From contig DAAL01000241.1 of assembly GCA_001701065.1 (NCBI GenBank), positions 1 to 8,384 on the forward strand: a DNA stretch of 8,384 nucleotides, given 5' to 3'. Both the position numbers and the translations under genes were made by a program. Every line of letters begins with the position of its first letter. The first letter of the stretch is position 1. Of this stretch, positions 1-5,951 are shown piece by piece. Under the pieces are notes generated by a model that was not told the origin of the DNA, did not search any database, and saw nothing but the letters and a program-made list of their open reading frames with translations. Source of the DNA: Bacteroidales bacterium GP4. GTDB lineage: Bacteria > Bacteroidota > Bacteroidia > Bacteroidales > Muribaculaceae.

Positions 1-19
1 AACGCGAGTTCGGGATAAG
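1..19 (+). repeat. IS terminal inverted repeat, left
   Basis: This 19-bp sequence is the exact reverse complement of 1146-1164. Identity stops abruptly after base 19 (AATAAAG here against TGAAACT inside the other end). It sits at the very first base of the window, so any outward extension is invisible. Confidence 0.85.
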
Positions 20-61
20 AATAAAGCAAATGCTAACGAACCAGTTAGACACATTTTATCG

Positions 62-88
62 GGCGACCAAATAGAGGTCGCCTGATTT
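62..88 (+). terminator. Hairpin with T-rich tail at the left IS end
   Basis: A 7-bp GC-rich stem, GGCGACC at 62-68 and GGTCGCC at 76-82, encloses a 7-nt loop and is followed on the plus strand by TGATTTT. Read in the plus direction it resembles a weak intrinsic terminator that would stop outside transcription from entering the element antisense to the transposase. Read in the minus direction it lies about 35 nt beyond the transposase stop and could end the mRNA, but the bases after the stem (CGATAAAA) are not a T-run. The stem is certain from sequence; the function is inferred. Confidence 0.4.
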
Positions 89-117
89 TGTTGTATGCGA
101 TTATAGAAGTGTAACTG

Positions 118-1038
118 TTATTGCCAGAGGACGAGTTGCCCGTTGGCCTGCGGAACCTCGAAATCGAAGTTTATCTCCGGCTTGTTGGCGAAGAAACAAT
201 ATGCGCCTATTGCTGCGAGCATGTTCATCAGAAAATTGTGCACGCTCCGGTGACGGGAATGCACGAGCTGAGCTACATTCTTGAGCATGTCGTTAATGGA
301 TTCTATGATGCTTCTTTTGCGAAGCATAATCTTGTCATACAGCGGCATCAGGCGCTGTTTCATATTGGATCGCAGGCCGGTAACGATATGTATGCCGTCA
401 TCCCAAAGACGCCCAAAAAGCGACTGGGAGATGTAGCCTTTATCGGCATACAGCTTGCCGAACACCTTGTCAGTCAGCGTATCAATGACCGATTCGTTTC
501 GGTCATCGACATTCGCCCGGGTCAATACAAAGTTGACCAGTTCGCCTTTCTCGTTGCACAGCAGATGTAGTTTGAAGCCCACATACCATCCCATCGTACT
601 CTTGCCTTTCTCTGCAATACCCTTGAAAACTTTCATGTTGAACTGACGTTTATTGTGGATGACTGGGATGCAGGTGCTGTCCACAAAACTGATGCCGGTG
701 CATTCCCCGAAACAGGCAAGTTTGAGGAACATAGTCAGGGCCACAAAACAGCAGGGCATGATCTCCACAAACCGGTTGTATGAAAACCTCCGTGGAAACA
801 GATGCTTCCATTGTCCGCATACGCAGGACAGATAATAATGCTTGAAATTACGGTATGTGTTGAAGTGGAAGCAGATCAAAATAGTTATGACCTCGGCATC
901 CGACATCATGCGTTTTCTACGGCGTTTGGGAGTGTCGACAGTGGGCCGAAGGGCATTTTTTGCCATCTCAACTTCAAATTCTTTGCAAAAATCGTCGGCA
1001 ATACAGAAAATTTCAGTAACTTTACTCTCGGTAATCAT
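118..1038 (-). CDS. IS982-family DDE transposase
   Basis: This is the transposase of the surrounding IS, 306 residues from the ATG at 1038. It should cut and rejoin the IS ends with a DDE (RNase H-like) catalytic core. Candidate catalytic residues in order are D120 in FVDSTCIP, D199 in LYADKGYIS, and E246 in the RKRSIIESINDMLKN stretch. The ADKGY context and the R-x-I-E-x-x-N/F-x-x-LK pattern around the glutamate are typical of IS982 proteins, and the length matches the usual ~290-310 residues. A basic stretch near residues 37-43 (PKRRRKR) precedes the core. The frame stays open upstream to a TTG at 1116, but that extension would run through the subterminal hairpin, and MITESKVTEIF looks like a normal family N-terminus, so I chose the ATG. 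No internal stop or frameshift is visible, so the enzyme is probably intact. Confidence 0.9.
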   Translation of the reverse strand: MITESKVTEIFCIADDFCKEFEVEMAKNALRPTVDTPKRRRKRMMSDAEVITILICFHFNTYRNFKHYYLSCVCGQWKHLFPRRFSYNRFVEIMPCCFVALTMFLKLACFGECTGISFVDSTCIPVIHNKRQFNMKVFKGIAEKGKSTMGWYVGFKLHLLCNEKGELVNFVLTRANVDDRNESVIDTLTDKVFGKLYADKGYISQSLFGRLWDDGIHIVTGLRSNMKQRLMPLYDKIMLRKRSIIESINDMLKNVAQLVHSRHRSVHNFLMNMLAAIGAYCFFANKPEINFDFEVPQANGQLVLWQ

Positions 1039-1064
1039 GATATAGTATTTATTGTTTGTCACCG

Positions 1065-1095
1065 CTAAATTACTAAATATCAATGATATAGCCAA
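1065..1095 (-). promoter_or_regulatory. Possible transposase promoter inside the IS
   Basis: On the minus strand, TAATTTAG (1065-1072) matches the Bacteroidetes -7 consensus TAnnTTTG at five of six fixed positions. A TTGG at 1092-1095 lies 19 nt upstream, where the -33 TTTG is expected. A start about 7 nt downstream would leave a leader of roughly 20 nt before the ATG at 1038. Both elements are imperfect, so this is a candidate only. Confidence 0.35.
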
Positions 1096-1097
1096 GC

Positions 1098-1136
1098 GAA
1101 TCGGCAACTTTTTCAAGCTGCCGATTCATCTTTTTT
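1098..1136 (+). terminator. Strong hairpin plus T6 at the right IS end
   Basis: Perfect 9-bp arms GAATCGGCA (1098-1106) and TGCCGATTC (1119-1127) are extended, after one A-C mismatch, by three more pairs (CTT 1108-1110 with AAG 1115-1117) closing a 4-nt loop. Six T residues follow at 1131-1136. On the plus strand this has the form of an intrinsic terminator that would stop transcripts antisense to the transposase before they leave the element. On the minus strand there is no T-run after the stem, so it should not terminate yifB read-through, but it would fold in the leader of such a transcript. The structure is clear; the role is inferred. Confidence 0.5.
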
Positions 1137-1145
1137 CGAGTTTCA

Positions 1146-1164
1146 CTTATCCCGAACTCGCGTT
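1146..1164 (-). repeat. IS terminal inverted repeat, right
   Basis: Exact reverse complement of bases 1-19. It lies inside the former yifB reading frame and supplies codons for REFGIS in the chimeric product. Bases just outside (1165 onward) may be part of the target duplication, which cannot be verified because the other flank is missing. Confidence 0.85.
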
Positions 1165-1344
1165 TTAACGCTGACATGACGCGCTGATAGCTCTCTTTTA
1201 CGGCGGCATCGGGTAGCCCCACGAGGTTAAAACCCACACCTATCTCCACCGACACTTCGATGGTGACGATGATAGCGTCAATGCCGTAGACTGCGGCTCC
1301 ATAAGCTTTTATTAACATGGCATCTAGATTTTAGCATTCTGTGT

Positions 1345-1376
1345 CAAAGTTAGCCTAAAATCTTTAATCAGCCAAA
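1345..1376 (-). promoter_or_regulatory. yifB promoter, Bacteroidetes sigma-ABfr type
   Basis: On the minus strand TTTG (1373-1376) and TAACTTTG (1345-1352) are separated by exactly 20 nt. Both elements match the Bacteroidetes housekeeping consensus (TTTG, 19-21 nt, TAnnTTTG) perfectly. The predicted start near 1338 gives a leader of about 20 nt to the yifB ATG at 1318. It sits in the 85-bp gap between the MATE stop and yifB, so yifB had its own promoter. After IS insertion this promoter would read into the transposase gene. Confidence 0.75.
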
Positions 1377-1403
1377 CTAAAGTGCCTAAATTTTGAACTT
1401 CCG

Positions 1404-2744
1404 CTAACTTTTCCTTGTGCAGCGGAGGAAGAAATACAGAAAAAGCGCTGCGGCGAGGAAAAGGCTCACTGAAAAGCTCAGGACTATTCCGTAAGTGCCC
1501 AATCCGGCTGTGAACCCGAGCAGATAGGTTGCCGGAAGCCCCACGACTATGTAGCTGATAAAGGCAATCCATATCATGGGCATGACATGGGATGTGCCAC
1601 GAAGCGCATTGGCAAAGTTTATCTGGGTGGCATCGCCGTACTGGTAAATCAGGAGTGGAACCAACAGAGCCACTGTGGCTGATATAACCACCGGGTCCTC
1701 CGTGAATGCTCCGATTAAGCTTTTTCCCCAGATGATGAAGATGAGCGATGAAAGGGTGGCGAGTGACATGATGATGTGATATCCTGCCCAAGCTCGTTGA
1801 CGCATCATTGAGCGATCGTTCTGTCCGGCTGCATTAGCCACTAAGACCGAGACAGCTGTCCCCATGCTGTAGTAAATACAGAAACCGAGAGTTCCGGTGA
1901 TTACTATAATCTGATAGGAGGCAAGGCTGATAGCACCTAACCATCCCGCCATGACCGCTGCTATGGTAAACGAACCGGATTCAAAGGTCATTTGCAGCGA
2001 CACCGGCCAGGAGGTGCGGTTTATGTGGCTGAGGGCATTGCGGTTGATGGTCGACGATGCGAAACCTTCACGGAACGGTCTGAACTCCTTTTTCTTAAGG
2101 AAGAACAGTATTATCACAATGGGACAAATAAAACGTGCGGTGAGGGTACTGTAGCCGGCACCCATAAGTCCAAGCTCGGGACAACCCCAGTTGCCGTATA
2201 TCAGCAGGTAATTGCCGAGGATATTAACCGCATTGGCTGACAGCACTATCCATGTGGGGAGTCCTGTGCGGTTGATGGCGAAAAGCCATTGTGCGAATAC
2301 ATTGAACACCGCCGTGGGAATCATTCCGCATAGCACCACAAGATAATATGGCTTTATGAGAGGCAACAGTTCCTCCGGTTGGTCAAGAATCTCGATATTG
2401 AACCATATGGCAAGCATTATTCCGCACACCATGAGGGAGAATAGCAGATTGAGTAGCAGTCCGTTGCGTATCAGGGAGCCTATGCGTGACGGATTGTTCT
2501 GTGTGAACAGAGCACCTATGAGCGGTGTGAGTCCGTAACTGAATCCCATGCAAGCCATGAGAGCCATGTTGAACACATTGTTCACGAACGATGCCGAGGC
2601 AAGCGCAGGCGTGGAGTAGCGTCCTACCATTATGTTGTCGGCAAACGCCACGACAATCACCCCTAACTGTCCCAAAAGGATGGGAAAGCCAAGTTTAAGG
2701 ATTGTGACATAACTTTCTTTGTATTTACTCCATGACCATTTCAC
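1404..2744 (-). CDS. MATE-family multidrug/cation efflux transporter
   Basis: An inner-membrane protein of about 446 residues with roughly twelve hydrophobic helices in two similar halves, the size and layout of MATE exporters, which expel cationic drugs or metabolites in exchange for Na+ or H+. The N-lobe signature is visible near residues 16-45: LKLGFPILLGQ, then AFADNIMVG, with a first-helix Asp (D36 from the GTG start) corresponding to the ion-coupling Asp of characterised members (VcNorM D36, PfMATE D41). The C-lobe repeats the pattern (SWPVSLQMTFESGSFTIAAVMAGWLG). The substrate cannot be told from sequence. The start is uncertain: no in-frame ATG precedes helix 1. I chose GTG at 2744; a TTG at 2759 is also in frame but overlaps a promoter element. 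Two out-of-frame ATGs lie at 2739 and 2733. No terminator is obvious before the yifB promoter. Confidence 0.88.
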   Translation of the reverse strand: MKWSWSKYKESYVTILKLGFPILLGQLGVIVVAFADNIMVGRYSTPALASASFVNNVFNMALMACMGFSYGLTPLIGALFTQNNPSRIGSLIRNGLLLNLLFSLMVCGIMLAIWFNIEILDQPEELLPLIKPYYLVVLCGMIPTAVFNVFAQWLFAINRTGLPTWIVLSANAVNILGNYLLIYGNWGCPELGLMGAGYSTLTARFICPIVIILFFLKKKEFRPFREGFASSTINRNALSHINRTSWPVSLQMTFESGSFTIAAVMAGWLGAISLASYQIIVITGTLGFCIYYSMGTAVSVLVANAAGQNDRSMMRQRAWAGYHIIMSLATLSSLIFIIWGKSLIGAFTEDPVVISATVALLVPLLIYQYGDATQINFANALRGTSHVMPMIWIAFISYIVVGLPATYLLGFTAGLGTYGIVLSFSVSLFLAAALFLYFFLRCTRKS

Positions 2745-2748
2745 ACTG

Positions 2749-2756
2749 CAAAGGTA
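2749..2756 (-). promoter_or_regulatory. Candidate -7 element for the MATE gene
   Basis: On the minus strand TACCTTTG is an exact match to TAnnTTTG and is followed by CA, a common form in Bacteroidales. The expected start would fall near 2743, at or just after the GTG chosen for the MATE protein, which would make the mRNA leaderless or nearly so. No TTTG lies 19-21 nt upstream; that position is inside the terminator stem of the preceding gene. Support is therefore from the -7 element only. Confidence 0.45.
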
Positions 2757-2757
2757 C

Positions 2758-2790
2758 AAAAAAATAGGGTACCTTGGCGGATACCCTATT
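2758..2790 (-). terminator. Intrinsic terminator of the T9SS propeller gene
   Basis: On the minus strand AATAGGGTA (2790-2782) pairs perfectly with TACCCTATT (2771-2763) across a 10-nt loop, and the stem runs straight into further T residues (2762-2758), giving seven T in a row. It begins 20 nt after the stop codon at 2811. This is a clear Rho-independent terminator, and it abuts the -7 element for the next gene. Confidence 0.85.
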
Positions 2791-2810
2791 CTTTATACGA
2801 GAGATTTAAT

Positions 2811-4487
2811 TTACTTTTTGATTACGCGTACTGCTTTATCACCGGCTTTAACAATATAGAGTCCGGTGGCGAGGTCAGTGACGTTGAGGGTGCTGACTTG
2901 TGATGCTGTCTTTACTACGCTTCCGTTGAGAGAGTAGATGATTACATCTACCGGCTCAGAGAAGTTGAGCACATCAACAACGGGGTTGGGGAATATGCTT
3001 ACACCGCCGTCGGTGGTGATGTCAGTGATACCTGATACAGAGCTTGTGTAAGAAGAGAAAGTAACACCTTCAGCAGTCACTTGTCCGAATGCTACAGCTT
3101 TGTCAGCAGTAGAAACACCGGTAGCGGCTACAGGAGCTTCAGTGAACGCAGTTCCATCGAAGATTACGGATTTAGCGCCTATCAATTCGTGGTTAAAGTT
3201 AAATTCACGGAAGTTGATATATAATGCATTACCTACAGGAGCAGCATCAAGAGCTACTTCAAAATTTTCTTTTTCAGCCTCTCCCCCTGCATTATAGCTG
3301 TAAGGATTGGAGCCTTTTAATGTCATTGTAGCCGGATCAATTGTGAGAACAAAAATTTCACTTGAACCAGTGATAGTCTGCTCTGTGACACTTCCGGGGA
3401 TGCCGGTTCCATCAGTGGTTGCAACTGTATAAAGATTACCGTCATTCATGATTAATGAAGCGATAGATTCTACGGGCTGGCTTGCGTCGGAAATGGTTGA
3501 AACGGAAACAGAGCCATTTGCGCTAATTATAGCATAGCCATATTCATTATTACCGGTATCGCCGTCAGGAGTAAAAGTAACCTCTTTAGAAGATGAACCA
3601 AATGAGAGATTGAAAGTGCCGACACCGACAAAACCAGCATATAACTGTCCATCTACAACAAGAAGATTTGCATTAATAGCTTTCTCCATTGCCATGAATG
3701 TAGGAGCAACCAAGGTTAAGGCTGCTTCTTTTGTGCATTCTGAGAGATCTTTTGTGTTTAAAGAGAATACTGCTGCATTGTCCATATCCATATACAAGAA
3801 TCCCCCTCCCCATGCATCATAATAAGAACCTTCAAAGGTTGTATTTCCTTTAGTTGTCTTACCTGTAAAAAGAGCTGATGCGTATACTTTAGCGTCACTT
3901 ACTGCAAGATTATTGATTGTGAACTGTACATCACCGTCTTCAGGGAAATATATACCGCTTTCTACAAGTTCCGGTAGATATTCCGGAACAAATGTTTCTA
4001 CAGCTTCCACTTTTCCGTCAGCAGAATATTTTGCAATGAAAGATGCATTGAGTTTTGTTGTGGCTGCACCGTCAACGGTCATACCCATTTTGGTGATGGG
4101 TTCGCCGGAGGTGGTGTTGAATACGACCTCATCAGCAAAAATGCCGGCTACGTAGACATTTCCGTCAGCATCAGTGTCAACAGTTGTGATGGTGGCAGCA
4201 CCTGTGAGGGCAACACCCCAGGCGGGAGTGCCGTCAGCAGCATACTTAAGGATGTAGGAACTTGTGCCGAGAGCTTCAAGAGTGTTTTTAGCAAACTCGA
4301 AGTCGGTGTCGAAAGTGCCGGTAGCTATTACAGCACCTGTCGCGTCGGTCTTGACCGGAGTCACATAATTGGGTGACTCATTAATGCCGGTCAGAGATTT
4401 TGACCAGTTTTCAGTCAAAGTGGGTACTGCGGCTGAGGCAGTGATGAATGAAGCCGACGCAATGATAGAGAGTATAGTTTTTCTCAT
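2811..4487 (-). CDS. Secreted SBBP/beta-propeller-like protein with T9SS type A sorting domain
   Basis: A 558-residue exported protein of unknown specific function. The ATG at 4487 gives a clean Sec signal peptide (MRKTILSIIASASFITASAA, cleavage near residue 20-21); the frame extends to a TTG at 4514 but that would spoil it. The body (about 21-490) carries spaced motifs like SBBP/propeller blades: DATGAVIATGTF (48-59), DADGNVYVAGIF (106-117), SDAKVYASALF (197-207), VDGQLYAGFVG (279-289) and NDGNLYTVAT (348-357), alternating with lines such as YILKYAADG and FIAKYSADG. Residues ~493-558 form the type A C-terminal sorting domain: SIFPNP (PNP 500-502), IIYSLNGSVV, LATGLYIVKAGDKAVRVIKK. The protein should therefore cross the outer membrane by type IX secretion, where the tail is normally removed as the cargo is released or anchored. 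No catalytic motif was seen. It follows the SusCD pair but has its own promoter-like element and terminator. Confidence 0.85.
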   Translation of the reverse strand: MRKTILSIIASASFITASAAVPTLTENWSKSLTGINESPNYVTPVKTDATGAVIATGTFDTDFEFAKNTLEALGTSSYILKYAADGTPAWGVALTGAATITTVDTDADGNVYVAGIFADEVVFNTTSGEPITKMGMTVDGAATTKLNASFIAKYSADGKVEAVETFVPEYLPELVESGIYFPEDGDVQFTINNLAVSDAKVYASALFTGKTTKGNTTFEGSYYDAWGGGFLYMDMDNAAVFSLNTKDLSECTKEAALTLVAPTFMAMEKAINANLLVVDGQLYAGFVGVGTFNLSFGSSSKEVTFTPDGDTGNNEYGYAIISANGSVSVSTISDASQPVESIASLIMNDGNLYTVATTDGTGIPGSVTEQTITGSSEIFVLTIDPATMTLKGSNPYSYNAGGEAEKENFEVALDAAPVGNALYINFREFNFNHELIGAKSVIFDGTAFTEAPVAATGVSTADKAVAFGQVTAEGVTFSSYTSSVSGITDITTDGGVSIFPNPVVDVLNFSEPVDVIIYSLNGSVVKTASQVSTLNVTDLATGLYIVKAGDKAVRVIKK

Positions 4488-4511
4488 AAGCGTAATTATT
4501 AATAAGATGTG

Positions 4512-4519
4512 CAAATGTA
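4512..4519 (-). promoter_or_regulatory. Candidate -7 element for the T9SS propeller gene
   Basis: On the minus strand TACATTTG is an exact TAnnTTTG match, followed by CA as in the MATE element. The predicted start near 4506 leaves a leader of about 20 nt to the ATG at 4487. The upstream 20 nt is very AT-rich but contains no TTTG at the -33 spacing, so the promoter is supported by the -7 element only. Confidence 0.5.
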
Positions 4520-4530
4520 CGAATTTATTT

Positions 4531-4587
4531 ATAAAAGATGATTTAAACCTACCACAAAATGATGTTATGCGGCAAATTTAAATCATC
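4531..4587 (-). terminator. Likely terminator of the susCD operon
   Basis: Eleven-bp perfect arms, GATGATTTAAA (4587-4577 on the minus strand) and TTTAAATCATC (4547-4537), are followed by TTTTAT (4536-4531). Inside the 29-nt spacer a second short helix, CCGC with GTGG, can form across a symmetrical 4x4 internal loop, leaving a 13-nt apical loop. It starts 14 nt after the SusD stop codon and precedes the next gene's promoter element. The long AT-rich stem makes it weaker than a classic GC-rich terminator, and a regulatory role is possible. Confidence 0.5.
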
Positions 4588-4601
4588 ATCAATAAGTGTT
4601 A

Positions 4602-5930
4602 TCAGTTAGCTAATTCGGGGTTTGCCTCGATTGCTTCCGACGGAATGCGTATGGTGTAGCGTTCGTCGCCTTGTTCAAGCACATACTGTTCGTCCTTGAA
4701 AGTGCGCACAAGGCGTGGTTGGGTAGTACGCCTGAGGTCAAACCATCGGTGTCCCTCGAATGCGAGTTCTCTTGCACGCTCGTTGTAGATTTCTTCTAAA
4801 AGCGCGTCATTGTCCATGGCGTTCACATCCTCTTCCTTTGAAGCATAGCCGCTGTCGTTGAAGCGCGCTTTCTGCAGAGTCAGCAGATATTGCCGCGCCG
4901 AGGCAATGTCGCCTGTGTGCCATGCGCATTCGGCGGCGTTAAGATACATCTCGCCTGTGCGTAGAGAGCAGCTGTAAGTGTTGCTTCCGCCTTTTTTAAG
5001 GAGGATATTGGATGCTGTCACCTGGTTAAAATAATTGCGTCGACGGAGGTCGGAGGAAGAGTAAAGGCGGTAGAAGTCACGGTCGATTTTTACTGTACGG
5101 GCATACTGTGCGCTCATCACCTGTTCGAGAGCCACTATGTTCTCTACCGAGTTGTAGGCATTGGGCAGTGTGGCAGCCACGTCAGTAAGTTCGCTTTTCT
5201 TTTCAAGTACCCTGCGTGAAGCGGCAAGACTTTCGTCCCAGCGTTCCATGTACAGGAGCACACGTGAACGGAGCGCATCGACACTTAGCGTATTGAATCG
5301 GTAATTGTAACCAAAATCCCAGCTTTCTTTATTAAGATACTCTTCTGCCGAGTCAAGGTCTCTTACTATCTGGTCGTATATTTCCGATAGCATACTGCGA
5401 CCTAATGTTTTCTCCACGTCGCTGTCAAGCTTCAAAGGCACCGCTTTAGTGGCGGAAGGGTCGCATTTACCGTAAGCCGGAGCATGAAGATTGGCAAGGA
5501 TGAAGTGCATATATGCTCTCAGCATGTAGGCTTCGCCCACCATCTGCTGTATTTCGGCGGGTGTGCCGTCTTCAATCATCTTTTCCGATTCAATAACGTA
5601 GTTGGCTATAAACAGCACGTGGTAGAATTGTCTCCAGCTGAAAGAAGCTGTGTTCTCGGATGGAGAAGCGTCGTTCCATAACCATATGTCACGGTAAGAA
5701 CCCAAGTCATTGGACGACATGGTGGCATCCAATAGCACTTCGTCAGAGCGGAATGATGCAAGCCCCCTGTCATCAGGCACTGTGGCGTAAGCTTCGGTTA
5801 TCAAGGCACGAAATTCCTCGGCGGTGGTGGGGATTACTTTACCCACGGGTTTTACGTCAAGGAAGCTGTCACAGCTGCCAAGCATCAACAGGAGTGACAA
5901 GAGGAGGGAAGATATTGTGAATTTTTTCAT
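4602..5930 (-). CDS. susD: SusD/RagB-family surface nutrient-binding lipoprotein
   Basis: A 442-residue outer-membrane lipoprotein that acts as the substrate-binding lid on the neighbouring SusC barrel. The ATG at 5930 yields a lipoprotein signal with lipobox LGSC (Cys20), followed by DSFLDVKP, the usual SusD mature N-terminus; an upstream in-frame TTG at 5945 is less likely. Helical TPR-like segments include VGEAYMLRAYMHFILANLHAPAYG (about 132-155) and MYLNAAECAWHTGD (about 328-341). The C-terminal SusD hallmark NERARELAFEGHRWFDLRR spans about 383-401. The length is short for the family (commonly ~480-600), suggesting smaller loops in the substrate-binding face rather than truncation, since both ends look complete. 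It starts 21 nt after the SusC stop with no Shine-Dalgarno sequence, as is common in Bacteroidetes. Substrate (glycan or peptide) is unknown. The symbol denotes family only. Confidence 0.93.
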   Translation of the reverse strand: MKKFTISSLLLSLLLMLGSCDSFLDVKPVGKVIPTTAEEFRALITEAYATVPDDRGLASFRSDEVLLDATMSSNDLGSYRDIWLWNDASPSENTASFSWRQFYHVLFIANYVIESEKMIEDGTPAEIQQMVGEAYMLRAYMHFILANLHAPAYGKCDPSATKAVPLKLDSDVEKTLGRSMLSEIYDQIVRDLDSAEEYLNKESWDFGYNYRFNTLSVDALRSRVLLYMERWDESLAASRRVLEKKSELTDVAATLPNAYNSVENIVALEQVMSAQYARTVKIDRDFYRLYSSSDLRRRNYFNQVTASNILLKKGGSNTYSCSLRTGEMYLNAAECAWHTGDIASARQYLLTLQKARFNDSGYASKEEDVNAMDNDALLEEIYNERARELAFEGHRWFDLRRTTQPRLVRTFKDEQYVLEQGDERYTIRIPSEAIEANPELAN

Positions 5931-5951
5931 AATCAGTATAATCAAAAAAAG

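Larger units (their letters stand above)
1..1164 (-). mobile_element. IS982-family insertion sequence, complete
   Basis: The element is bounded by perfect 19-bp inverted repeats: 1-19 (AACGCGAGTTCGGGATAAG) and its reverse complement at 1146-1164. It holds one transposase gene on the minus strand, with about 117 bp of non-coding DNA on the left and about 126 bp between the transposase ATG and the right end. Total size near 1.16 kb is at the upper end for the IS982 family as I know it. The right end interrupts the yifB reading frame after about codon 52, which supports 1164 as the boundary. The left boundary coincides with the window edge, so the repeat could extend outward and no target-site duplication can be checked. 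Transposase and yifB point the same way. Family assignment comes from the transposase; the exact subgroup is not resolved. Confidence 0.85.
1073..1318 (-). pseudogene. yifB: yifB/comM (Mg-chelatase-like AAA ATPase), 5' fragment cut by the IS
   Basis: The first ~52 codons encode a typical YifB/ComM N-terminus: MLIKAYGAAVYGIDA, then GVGFNLVGLPDAAVKES and QRVMSALK. This is the start of the ChlI-type domain (S5 fold) that precedes the AAA+ ATPase. The family is normally about 510 residues; Vibrio ComM is a hexameric branch-migration helicase that assists natural transformation, while the role in Bacteroidota is not established. After SALK the family pattern is lost exactly where the IS inverted repeat begins (1164). 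The frame continues 29 codons into the IS and stops at TAG (1073-1075), giving an 81-residue chimera with no ATPase domain. The ATG at 1318 is well supported by family alignment and by the promoter just upstream. The remainder of the gene, if still present, lies beyond the left edge. Almost certainly non-functional. Confidence 0.88.

Noticed and set aside
31..50. Small inverted repeat CTAAC/GTTAG near the left IS end
   Set aside because: Only 5 bp of AT-rich pairing with no T-run; expected by chance.
121..1068. Several plus-strand open frames across the transposase region
   Set aside because: They lie antisense to a clear transposase, have no recognisable motifs and overlap each other; they are coding shadows.
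1039..1116. N-terminal extension of the transposase to TTG 1116
   Set aside because: It would translate the subterminal hairpin, and the ATG at 1038 gives the family-typical start and length.
1324..1791. A 155-codon minus-strand frame overlapping the 3' part of the MATE gene
   Set aside because: It overlaps the MATE gene in another frame, is rich in His, Ser and Arg in a way typical of out-of-frame reading, and matches no family I know.
4488..4514. N-terminal extension of the propeller protein to TTG 4514
   Set aside because: It would put nine hydrophobic residues ahead of a complete signal peptide and overlap the -7 promoter element.
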